DNA of 64,000 bases. Source: Halichondria panicea (lineage: Eukaryota; Porifera; Demospongiae; Suberitida; Halichondriidae). Shown here piece after piece: positions 1-17,261 of this stretch (positions within the stretch are counted from its first letter, which is position 1; each line of letters begins with the position of its first letter). The position numbers and the translations under genes were made by a program. Location of the stretch: NCBI RefSeq assembly GCF_963675165.1, contig NC_087381.1, positions 806,001 to 870,000 of the forward strand, in the 5' to 3' direction. A model generated the notes under the pieces. It made no database searches and was not told the DNA's origin. It saw only the letters and a program-made list of their open reading frames with translations.

Positions 1-4
1 TTTA

Positions 5-369
5 TACCGTATAGCAGGTAATTTTTGTGGGGTAAAAAATTCGTTTATCTGGAAAATGGTGGTTTTCGTGAGTAAAAATTTCGGTTAGTCTCTCTCGTTG
101 CCTGCCTGTCCTTTCCCCACTGAAATTGAATACACCTTCAACGCACATACTTGCTTACAAATCTCATCTGCAATTAGGGTAATACATGTGTACATTTTGG
201 TTTGAAACTCACCATGTTCATCAACTTCCTTCAACACAGAAGAAATCCCTTTTGCACTGCATTTGTACGTTCCGGTAAGCCACACCTACGTTAAAATTTT
301 GTGGAGGTCAGCTTGCCCACGAAAATAACGAATTTTTTACCCAACAAAAATTACCCGCTATATACGGTA
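5..369. mobile_element. MITE family A, divergent copy
   Basis: Terminal inverted repeats: TACCGTATAGCAGGTAATTT at the left and its partner ending ATTACCCGCTATATACGGTA at the right. The interior differs from the other family A copies. The rest of 1-432 shows no gene. Confidence 0.7.
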
Positions 370-432
370 GTGGTTAATTGTGCAAGCATGTTACGTTGCA
401 TGTGTCATCCATTTTCTCTACACTGCATGTAG

Positions 433-2095
433 AGGGTTCCGTGCGACTAAGGTCTAATGGAGGGCTGGGATCAACTGGTCAGAACGTATCTACTGGTCTA
501 CTGGAGGTGTACGCTGGGGGTGTGTGGGGGACCGTGTGTAATCACCTGTTTAACCAGACGTCAGCTGACCTTGCCTGTCGTCAACTGGGATATTTATTTT
601 CAAACAGCTTTGGAAATGTTACATCGTAAGTTACGTATGTGTACGGTACTAATTACTAGCATGTATGCATACAGTCGTATAGGTTTATAAGTTACTCTGT
701 GAGCAGCCACTTTTTTCCACTTATAAAGAAAGAAAGAGGCTGTCCTTTAGTGGGAGATTAAATATCACCACAATATTGGTGCCATATTAGAAAGGTCCTT
801 TACTGGTAGGAAATTATATGACCGAAGATTTACTATGATATAAAGCTGTTCTCAAATCAAGTATGCTTGCTTAAGTAGAATTGGGTCGAAAGCAGCAAAA
901 AGCCCCTCTGCAATTGGACTTCCCTACAAAATGTTTTTGGCACTTGCATGCTCTAATATTTTTCCTGCAGATCCAGCAGCAGCCTGCCGATTCTATTGGA
1001 CGATGTACAGTGCACAGCAAGTGACGAGTATCTCCTCCTCTGTAGTCACAATGATATCGGGTCACATAACTGCAGTCACTCAGAGGACTTGGAGTTGTCC
1101 TGTTCCTCTGAAGCTAGTGATTCAGTATCTAACAGTGAGTCACCATTCAGCTAGGGGTACATCGAAAACCAGTTCCTTTCTTTTGGGAAAGGGAATGTTA
1201 AGCTATTTATCACGGAGTTGTCCCAGCGGAATGCAATCCACAAATTACGTAATGCGTGGGTGGAAAACATTCAGACTCGAGTACAAGCCGCCATAGATGT
1301 GTTTGTAATCGAGGCTGGTAATTGTGTGTGTGCGTGTGTGTGTGTGCGTGCGTGTGTCTGTTCCAGCTGTAACTGCTCAACGATTGCAATGCGACGAAAG
1401 CTAACAGTTTCTAGCCACGTTCTCTTGGATTTTGATTCCGTGGATTAGCAAACTAAAGCTTCTTTCTCGAGTTATGGCTAGTTTGACTTACATTGAAGGC
1501 TGTTGCAGAATCTTTCATAGCGTCATCTGTCCGCACAAACTTTCTATTCAACATAATTATGAGTTAGCCTTGCACTAAAGCGCTAGCTTTTTGTTAGCTA
1601 CAATACTCACATTCCCCATGTGTGAGAAAATGATAAGCTAACTTTAATTAATATAAAATTCATTATAGAAACTAATAATTATAACACTCTAATAGTTTTG
1701 AGCGAAAGCAAAAACATGGGGAGAGGCATTAGCACAGCGCCAGCTTGAACACTAGTTATTATAGTATACTGTGACTATATATAACACATAAGTCAATGGC
1801 CTTCATTCTAATCTTCTAATCTTCAATCCAATTCTGCATTTAACTTTCATTGTACTAACAATGTCTTGCCCACCTCCCCAAACACACAATAGTCGGTGTT
1901 ATAGTGGGCGTTTCCACCGCTGTCCCTCTCATTCTTATCATCTTGTTTCTCGGCACCGGCTGGGCTCTGTGCCACTTGTACTACTACAAGAAGACTGGAT
2001 CATCTAAATCCAATCAAGTGGCTGCGGCTGCCTGCTCTCTGGAGAACGAACAACCCCCAGCTCCCTACCCATCTGGCATAGTAGAGGCTCCATAG
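433..2095 (+). CDS. SRCR-domain transmembrane protein, 3' part (gene 1)
   Basis: Three exons are supported: 433-625, 971-1134 and 1893-2095 (stop TAG). The first two encode one group A SRCR domain split by a phase-2 intron, with all six cysteines (contexts TVCN, ACRQ, QCTA, LCSH, NCSH, LSCS). The third encodes a membrane helix starting IGVIVGVSTAVPLILIIL, then a short tail with QPPAPYPSG. SRCR domains are extracellular ligand-binding modules, so this is a type I membrane receptor; the ligand is unknown. The 433 exon opens in phase 1, so upstream exons are needed. None is visible in 1-432, so the 5' end lies outside the window or is lost. The gene is a close paralogue of the last SRCR and membrane exons of gene 2. 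Its tail is cut short by a stop (see findings). Confidence 0.8.
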
Positions 2096-2908
2096 CCTCG
2101 CGTAAAAGATACCCGACCTATTATAATATTATATATTTTTAGCCCAACCTTGTGCGACTATTACATGAACTATACCATGTTTTCACTATAATTATTGTGC
2201 AATCATGCTTATTAATTCATGAAGTGGGTGGGGCTGGTAAATTGTTGTGGATGCTGGTGATGATCGGCATTGTTACTTGTCTATTAAATCGGAAGTCAGG
2301 CGCTAGACCACCTCCCCACGAAGCAGAGGAGGTGGACACGCGTCATAATGGTTTACGGAGGAAATGTGTGTGCATAGAGAGATATACGGAAACTTGCAGG
2401 GAACATTAACAGTAGCTATTCAGCCAAGTCAAAAGCCTGCAAGCGATTTTAGCACTCTATACTAGTAGTAAATTATGCTAAAAATACCCAGTGAAACTAG
2501 AAACTGAGTAGCATAGTCATCTACTAGAAGCAATGAGCCAGAAACTTAGATTAATCTAATAGTCACAAACATCGAGTTGTTGCTGCACTTGCCTTTGTTT
2601 TTTTACTCCTGTCTTGATGTAGCAGGTAAGGTATAGCGATCACAGTGTTAAACTACTACGACTTATTAACTATTAAACAATACAAGAGGGATAAACGAGC
2701 AAGAATGGAAGTTAAGTTAGGTAAAATGCTGACTGGGCAGGATAGAAGATTTTTCATAATTATTATTGATGACTACTAATGACTAATAGATGACTACGCG
2801 GATGACGCGTGTCCAGCCCTGCCCACGAAGCATGGGCATAGCAACACTGTGGGTGTGGCAGCACTCATAAAATTCACCAATGATTATTTTATCAACAAAC
2901 AAGGAATA
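2096..2908. other. Intergenic, gene 1 to gene 2
   Basis: No gene is seen. The first bases after the gene 1 stop still align with the coding tail of gene 2 (GTAAAAGAT block, 2101-2112). At 2224-2270 a GGGGCTGGTAAA...GCTGGTGATGATCG segment is homologous to 10602-10637 downstream of gene 2, so gene and 3' flank were duplicated together. Confidence 0.6.
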
Positions 2909-9684
<6,776 letters not shown>

Positions 9685-9953
9685 GATCCAGCCTTACCAC
9701 TGTACACTGACTGCTTAATTGTAATAACTGTAAGAAACGTATCTTTTAGATTGGACGAATGTTGCTAGATCTAGTATAGTATATATACAATGCTGTTTTT
9801 ATTCCATTCAACTTTATTCATTGCAATTAAAAATTTTGAGAAAACAATCCTTATAGAGCAAACTTTTTAATTATTTTCTATGCATCATGTGTTCTTTGTT
9901 GTTTACTAAATAGCTAGTGTACACGTTGTATTTATATATTTGCATGAATAAAA

Positions 9954-10587
9954 TAGTCTCGAATACCCGCCTCAACCTAAAAGCTTGAGTCTGGTCAAAC
10001 TCACATATGAACTTTGTTCTGCACAGTCAGCAAAGTCAAGTGGACTACACGCCCACAAGCATAGCATAGTGATAAAGCCACAAGCCACCGCATGTTAGGG
10101 ACAGAACATACACAGAGGGCTATATCAGACAGTGTATCAATTAAGGCTAGGAGTTGAAAGCCTACGAGAAAAACACTGAGCTTGAAGCCATCATTGCACA
10201 GAGCTAGAGGGCCATGAAACCATGGTCGACGGTCACATTCACATAAATGAGCATTTAGGCTGTTAATTAATTTCGACAAGGTGTTCCAAAGGTCCTGTTG
10301 CTAGATCTAGTCTGGAGAGTTCTAGTATCATATCCTTACAACTCTCTCCATGAATTTTCCTACGTCGCCTTCTGCATGTCTGGGGCTAATTCTTTCTACT
10401 AGTAACAATCCATGCTGCTGTGGCGGTTAGCTATAATGATATTCATGTAGACTATAATTTTATTCATGTTCCACACCCACTTGTGGCCAATTAAATGTCC
10501 AAGAAATTCCTGGACACACTTGAACCAAACCACAATGTGAGTTTGACCAGACTCAAGCTTTTAGGTTGAGGCGGGTATTCGAGACTA
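9954..10587. mobile_element. 634-bp inverted-repeat element with 9-bp target duplication (MULE-like)
   Basis: Perfect 53-bp terminal inverted repeats at 9954-10006 and 10535-10587 (TAGTCTCGAATACCCGCCTC and onward), flanked on both sides by TGAATAAAA (9945-9953 and 10588-10596). No transposase frame is present, so it is non-autonomous. A 9-bp duplication with long inverted ends is typical of Mutator-like elements; the assignment is inference. Confidence 0.85.
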
Positions 10588-10697
10588 TGAATAAAATGGG
10601 AGGGGCTGGTAAACTGTGATGAGCTGGTGATGATCGTCTTAGCTAGAAACTGAAAACATCAACTGAAAAGAAGATAGGACTATAATATAGTCCTATT

Positions 10698-11030
10698 AGG
10701 CCATGCAAAGTCAATTTGTAGTTTATCAGGTCCTCGCGCGCTTGGAAATTGGCAGCTTTACAAAAAAGTTAAATATCACGTGACCTCAAATTAAAGGCAC
10801 TAAAAGAAAAGAAAAGGATAAATTTGTATGGTTTTTTGTCATGAATATAATTATGACTAAAATTAATAGGTAAAAATTATGCACTTCCGCTTATTGAGGA
10901 AGTTAGGGGTGTGTTTTCAATTAAAATTCTATGAATATCATTATCATTAATATTTATCAAATGCCTCAATCCGCTTGCTATTTTAGGAATATAATAGCCT
11001 GAGAAACTACAAATTGACTTTGCTTGGCCT
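10698..11030. mobile_element. Foldback with 33-bp imperfect inverted ends
   Basis: Arms 10698-10730 (AGGCCATGCAAAGTCAATTT...) and 10998-11030 are inverse complements with a few mismatches. The interior is AT-rich with no open frame. Confidence 0.6.
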
Positions 11031-11206
11031 TATACTGATCAGATTGTTGAGTACCATTTACTTCTGTTTAACTCTTCATATAAACTTCAATGCAGGTAAA
11101 TCATTATAAAATAATGATGGTGTATGCAGTCAGTCTATATAACTACATCATTGGATCATGCAGTCTTCTAGCTAACATAAACTGCATGCATGCAGTAACG
11201 TAGCTA

Positions 11207-11328
11207 GCAGAGTTCAAACGTGGGCGGAGGAATGTGTGCATTTGCATGAAGTGCTAAAAATAGAAATGTATATTTTTAGCATTTCATGCACAGTCATGCA
11301 CATTCATCCGCCCACGTTTGAACTCTGC
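11207..11328. repeat. Long hairpin / short foldback
   Basis: GCAGAGTTCAAACGTGGGCG at 11207 pairs with CGCCCACGTTTGAACTCTGC ending at 11328. Pairing continues with small bulges to a TAAAAATA...TATTTTTA centre, so nearly the whole 122 bp folds back. Confidence 0.8.
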
Positions 11329-11573
11329 TCATAGGAGTTGCATGCCCTCTCTTCTTGTATACGCCCTTGATATTACCATGCATGCAATCAGTCAGATCCA
11401 TTGTTATAGAATGTCACATGACTACAAATAATTATAGAGGAAACGGAATTGTCTTGGGGAATTAACCATCCTATAGTATATTATACAGTATGCAGTACAA
11501 TGATCATGTTTGTGTGTACAGCTAGCAATACTCCATAATAAATGAATAATTGCTTGCTTGTATATACGTATAG

Positions 11574-14264
11574 GTTTAATGAAACCCTCTCGTCTACTTC
11601 AATCTGGCTTGATGAACTGAGTTGCCGTGGTGATGAGGAACGATTGCTCAACTGTTCTCACAGAGGAGTTGGGATGACTCAGTGTAGTCATAGCAACGAT
11701 GTAGCCGTCATCTGTTATGGTGTTGTCTCAACAGCTGGCAATCCAACAAATGGTACACGTATACGCGTAGTTTAACACAAGAATGTCATCCATGCATGGC
11801 ATGTATACATACTGTGTATGCATGTATACATACTGTGTATGCATGTATACATACTGTGTATGCATGTATACATACTGTGTATGCACTATATGCATGGTAT
11901 ATGCACTGCTGCACACAGTTGCTATGTTACTGCTGTCCAAACATGCAGGTTTAGATGACAGCTAGTGACTTGGTGCATGGTCCAATACATTTATACTTCA
12001 CATTGTCAATTACTTAGTGCGTGTACGTCGAATTTGTATACAAACGTGTTTGCAGATTTCTATCATTTTTCTCTCTTTATAATTACCCTTATAGGTTGAA
12101 CACAGAAGGGGTCTCATTCCCACGCATTCATTCTGGCCGTCTGGAGGTATATTGGAATGGGGAATGGGGAACTGTGTGTGATGATGGATTCGGACAAATG
12201 GAGGCTGATGTGGCTTGCCGGGAGCTGGGATACAAGTCTGCCCTGTTTTATGACGATGTCGACAGAATTGGGTCTGTATAAGTTTGAAATGTCTACATAC
12301 GTTTATACAGTTTTTAAAGCCCCCTTTTTTTTTCTTTACTTATACAACGTGCATCAAAAGTTTTATACAACAGTTGCATGTGATGAATCAGTTTTGCATA
12401 CCTTACACTTGGCTTCTATTAACGACATCCTTACAAAATATCTTACTGTGCTAAAACTCACCCACCCACACCCCCACCCCCACACCCACACGCACACACA
12501 CACAGCATGTCTGAAGCCTCCTCTGATGCCCCAATATGGCTGTCACTCCTAACCTGTTCCCCTGGCAGCACTATATAGACTCACAGACTGTGTCACCACT
12601 TTTCCTCTCGGCACCGGCGACTGAAAGATGCTTCCATTTCGAGGACATTGCTCTGGTCTGTCTCGGATGTAAGTGCATGCATGGGTTAACTTGTGACTGT
12701 TGCGATTTCAGGCCTTGCAATTGTCCATTTTCTGAAAATGTTTTTCTATAGAAGGCCTGTTTTCGGAGCTATTTTTGATTGCTCATAACTTGTATTAAGA
12801 ATGTCCGATTTTAGTATACTTTTAGCTTTGATATAGTTCTGCGGTTGGTAATTATATGAAAGTGCTTTTCCTTCCATTTTTAATGGCTTGTAGGTAGTTC
12901 ATGCATGCACAAACTCTATATTACTCTGTCCGTGCAACAACCACTTTTCGGCCCACAGCTGGTTCAATTCGACTCCATGGCGAACGAATTCAATTCTACC
13001 TATCCCTCAACTTCTAGTGGTAGACTGAAGATATACGTTCGTGGGGAATGGGGGGCAGTGTGTGCTGACACTTTTGACCAATCAGATGCTGACGTTGCTT
13101 GTAGACAGAATGGAGATAGCAGGGCATATGATTTTGGACCAGTTGGTGATTTGGGGTGAGGCTAACTACATACACATGGCTCAGTGAATTTTTCACAATC
13201 TATATATGATAAGCTATGCAGCCATTTGAAACTTGCATGCATATACTATATACCTAGAGAGATAATTAATTATAGGAGAGTTCTGAGATTCGCTTATAGC
13301 AGTAGTAATTGACAATGTATCGAACCCTCAACTATAAGGACCCCTATATATATGCATGTATAATAGCCAAAGGGCTCTTTCCCTGGGTTTCACTGTATTG
13401 TACTGTATATACTATTACGATCATCCACCCCTCCCCGGCACACACACACACACATGCACACATGCATGCAGGTACACGTCCAATCCTAATGCTCCAATAT
13501 GGTTGCAATGCTCTGATGCATCACCGTCCTTCTTCATATGTCCCAGTGACAAGCTTAATATGAGTGGGTGTGGTCAGCAAGTTTCTCTCTCCTGCTCCAA
13601 ATTCTTTCAACGGCCAAGGGATAATACGGCACATGCAGGTATACGATAAATAATTATAATTTATGGTCGTGATGCATTATACAGTGTACATCTAAAGAAA
13701 TCACCTGATTATCTGTGATTTAATTTTTGTGATTTTAAAAGTAAATCTTTTATACTCAAGATTTGTTATAAGCATGCCACCGCTGCATTTGGAGAATTAA
13801 TGTAAATTTGAGTTTTTTGATGCTGTGTGTTATTTATTCCCCCTCCCCACACATACACACACAGTTGGTGTTACACTGGGCACTATAGCAGCTTGTGTCA
13901 TCTTTGTGCTCATCATTGTGTCCATCTCATTCTGCAAACTGGAGTGGTGGTGTTGTCTTTGTCAACGATATTTCAAGTGGAGGAGAAACTACAAACAATC
14001 GCTGAACAGAACTAGAGAAGAACTGGAAAACGAAATAATTATCGAGCCTAATTATTGTGTGAAGCCCAAGAACCTCCAGCTCCGTATTCACAACTGCCTT
14101 CACAACAAATCGACAATGTTGACGGAAATCCATCAGCAAATCCGAATTTTTTTGAAGAAGTAATGTTGACGTATGCGGATATACCACCACCTGACCCTCC
14201 GAGGCCTACACAAAGACTCACTAGGGAGGGCCCCCCCACTTATATAGACACTGTCACTAACTAA
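11574..14264 (+). pseudogene. SRCR transmembrane gene with frameshifts, probable pseudogene (gene 3)
   Basis: SRCR-coding blocks are recognisable at 11574-11752 (second half of a domain), 12106-12271 and 12506-12668 (one domain), 12959-13155 and 13472-13638 (another). A membrane/tail block starts at 13864 with VGVTLGTIAACVIFVLIIV. The frame does not hold. In 12506-12668 the WLSLL-C part is followed by an in-frame TAG at 12576-12578, and the CFHFEDIALVC part lies in another frame. The exon at 12959 fits phase 0 although its upstream donor is phase 1. The membrane exon ends at TAA 14161-14163, but the tail resembling gene 2 (QEPPAPYSQ to PPTYIDTV) continues in the next frame to TAA 14262-14264. 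The acceptor chosen at 12106 is weak. No first half for the first domain and no signal peptide were found. Assembly indels would explain the same picture. Confidence 0.55.
11800..11883 (+). repeat. 21-bp tandem repeat, four copies
   Basis: CATGTATACATACTGTGTAT plus G, four near-perfect copies in an intron of gene 3. The open frames across it are repeat artefacts. Confidence 0.92.
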
Positions 14265-14550
14265 TAGCTTTTTCTATTTTTATACCATATACATGCACGT
14301 ATATACTTTTTGTCTCTAATATCTGAGAGTGTGTCAGCTGGAGCTGCATGAGATTGACTGATTTATTTTTGGGTTGGGGCTGCTCTTTGCATGCATGCAT
14401 GCTTGCAGCTAGCTCAAGAATGATCTGCACATGCATCAAGGCAGACTGACACATTCCAATGAACATGTATACATGCCACAAGTCAATCCAACTTTGCTTC
14501 ATTTAGAATCACTGCATGTGCTGTAGCTATATTAATAGCTGCTCTGCAAG

Positions 14551-16241
14551 ATGAAGTTGATATTGTGTTGCTTTCTGACAGTCATCACTGGTGCTGCATC
14601 ACAATTTAGTAAGAATATAATTATAGTGTACATTAAACTTTTTACTGATCTTGTATATAATTATAATTATAGGCATTTGGTCTGTATTAATACTATTGGC
14701 TCCTACTAGCTACTATAGTACTACTTCGTATTAAATCTTGACGATGCCTGGGTGGCCGCAGGTTTGTTCGCGCTTACAGCTTTACACCACCCCCCCTCAC
14801 ACGCACACACAGACAGCATCAACACCATATTCGGACCACCTGATGGACTGGACTATCTTCTCAAGAATGGAGTATACGTTCACTTTATCAGTACAAGTGG
14901 TGTCTATGGGCAACTGCAGGTATCACCAGGTGACTATTATATAATTATAGTGAATGCTGAATATTTTTGGATTAAAAAATAACATTTGCATAATTATTGG
15001 TTCCATTTTTTGCAGCTGGTTCTGGCCAGTATGAGAGCGTGTGTGATGGTGGGTTCGGTCAGACTGAGGCCGATGTGGTGTGTAAAAGACTGGGCTGGAA
15101 CAGGTCCACCGGATACGAGAGTACGGTGTCGGAGTAAGTGTCCTCTCTGCCGGGAGCAGCAATTAACATGTACCGTATAGCTGGTGATTTCCAGGGGGGG
15201 GATATTCGTGGTTTTCGTGGCTGAAGCTCTGACCATGAATATTTTACTCACAAATGAAGCGATCTTGCCTACCTTTACTTGCAGTGCAAGTAGCAACCAC
15301 TATATCCACGAAGTGGTTCAACCACGAATGTTTGCCCCCCAAAAATTACCGGCTATATACTGTATAGTTATAGCTAACTTGTAGCCTCGTTCTAGCCCGT
15401 ATCATAAATGCAGTACCATGCACCCATGTCTGCTGCTATATATACACAGTAGGAGGACAGATCTTATCCATGGTCTGGCATGTTCCATGACAACCCTGAG
15501 ATGCAGTCTAACTGTTGGCAACTGTGGAGAGCATGAGCAGCAGAATACTGTCGGGTTGTATTGCATTGAGAAACGTACGCCTGATATTTAGTAAAAATAC
15601 AAATTTTAATACTTGCACTTGTATATACAGAGATAAGCAATCTTTTCAACTAGCAAAAAAGCCCAATAAAATTCCTAGTACCACCGTAATTCATACACAT
15701 ACACACACACATGCACACAGTCTCGCTGTTTGATGTCTATGCTGCCATAATATCTGCAAGTGTGGTCTCCTTTGTCGTCTTTATTGTCATAGTAACGGCT
15801 ATCGTTGTTTTGATTTGCTGTTGCATGTGTGGATGTTGTGCTGTATTATGTGGCTGCGTTAGAAGAAAATACGAAGACCGAACTGAAATCAACAGTGGTG
15901 GTGCTCAAATGACCGTTGTTAATAGCAACCAGACGGCATCTGCCCCTGGAATCAGTTCCCAATTGTACCCGCCCACTCAACAATTACATCCTCCCACTCA
16001 GCAGTTGTGCCCGCCCACTCAACCATGGTATGCCTACCCTCCTCCATACGATGTCGGTGTACAAGCAATTTTGGAAGCACGGCAACTCGAACAAAATAAA
16101 GTTGAGAATACAAATGAATGTATCGGCCCTCAGGCACTTCATCAAGATCATGCTAACGAGCAGTCAGTCCAACAGGTTAATGTGATGGTTGAGTATCCAA
16201 GCGAAGAGGCTCAGTCTGAGCAGGAGAGTGATCTAAACTAG
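14551..16241 (+). CDS. Single-SRCR transmembrane protein (gene 4)
   Basis: Five exons give an intact 312-aa frame: 14551-14608, 14813-14929, 15016-15133, 15450-15574, 15721-16241. The first encodes a signal peptide ([19 protein letters not shown]). Exons 2-4 encode one divergent SRCR-like domain with six cysteines (contexts SVCDGG, VVCKRL, ACSM, RCSL, NCGE, YCIE). The usual GRLEVY start is replaced by unrelated sequence, and an extra phase-1 intron (14930-15015) cuts the first half. The last exon encodes a membrane helix (VVSFVVFIVIVTAIVVLI), a cysteine-rich juxtamembrane stretch, three PPTQQ/PPTQP repeats and a PPPY motif, then a Gln/Glu-rich end. It is probably a surface receptor like genes 1-3 but diverged. 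A MITE (15171-15364) sits in the intron between the two domain halves. Confidence 0.78.
15171..15364. mobile_element. MITE family A copy (gene 4 intron)
   Basis: Ends TACCGTATAGCTGGT and ACCGGCTATATACTGTA, with the family A core GCCTACCTTTACTTGCAGTG inside. It lies between the two SRCR half exons of gene 4. Confidence 0.85.
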
Positions 16242-17261
16242 TGCAGAGAGTCAGTCCTCCTTTGAACATGTTATGGCCCAGAAAATTGAACATGTACACT
16301 CACCATTTTGGTTGTTATGATTGTGCAATGTTAATTAATGTATTAATTTAATTTACACGTAATTAACAGATTGCCTCTGCAAATTATTGATCACTAATGC
16401 GCATGCGCCAATAATTCCATTACGGTAAAGATCCTCAAGTGAAGATACATTCCCACATGGAGGAGCAGAAAGTGAAACTGTGAAGTGAAACTGTTTGCAG
16501 CCATTCAAAGCTATCATTATAGAGTGGATTTATTCAGCTGCCAAGATAATTAAGGTGCCGTATATAATAACACTTTTTTTGCTCCCCCTGTTTTTTTACG
16601 ATTCACTGCAAAGCCAGCTCTCCCTGCACTCATTTTAGAATTAGAATCTTCATTAGAGAGTATTAGATTACACTTCATGCATAGTTGTGGTTGTCCCTCA
16701 ATTCCTGTGGCTGAGTCTAAGTGTGGGAGAAAGCAAAGTTGTCGAGATGATGATATTGATCCATCCTTAGATTGTAACAAGATACTGCATGCAGTTATGC
16801 TAGCCATCGTGCATGCGTGCAGCCCCACCTAGTACACAGGAAGTACCACACAACTGCTTATAGACTGCATGATTGGATTGCTCTAGTATAGTTGCACTGC
16901 TATCTAGCTAGTGTAACACTTCAGTTTATTTGTGAGACGGAGCTAATATATATTTTCCAGTGTGAAAGAAATCTCTATACAATATTCGTTGCAATATAAG
17001 GTACGAAGAAAGCAACCCAATATGAAGCTAAGCAATTATAGCCAGAGCTTTCCCTCTGTACATTATAGTTTGTTAGTTTTTCATGACTTTATGATTGAGA
17101 TTAATTTGTTTAACCAAAGTGAACCCATAAAATATTCTGTGCTTTTGTTGCAGAACTTATACGGCTTACTGAACAAACTTTTATGGAGCGGCATTTTCAT
17201 TATACATTCACTGTTTAATCCTGTTTAGGTATACAACTGTTCTGAATAAGTTCTGTGCGAA
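16242..17261. other. Intergenic, gene 4 to gene 5
   Basis: About 1 kb with no gene visible. The right part must hold the gene 5 promoter and 5' UTR, but no promoter element can be named from sequence alone. Confidence 0.5.

Larger units (their letters stand above)
9685..11573. other. Intergenic, gene 2 to gene 3
   Basis: No SRCR first half or signal peptide was found. The interval holds a MULE-like element (9954-10587), a foldback (10698-11030) and a 122-bp hairpin (11207-11328). An AATAAA hexamer lies at 9948-9953 and again at 10591-10596 as part of the target duplication. Confidence 0.6.

Noticed and set aside
931-1448. Open frames in other registers over the gene 1 second SRCR exon
   Set aside because: They are shadows of the SRCR frame and run into intron and GT repeat.
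10001-10279. 92-codon open frame on the - strand inside the MULE-like element
   Set aside because: No transposase or zinc-finger motif and no splice context; treated as chance.
11728-11965. Open frames with repeated YVYMHTQ or CMYTYCV
   Set aside because: They are generated by the 21-bp tandem repeat.
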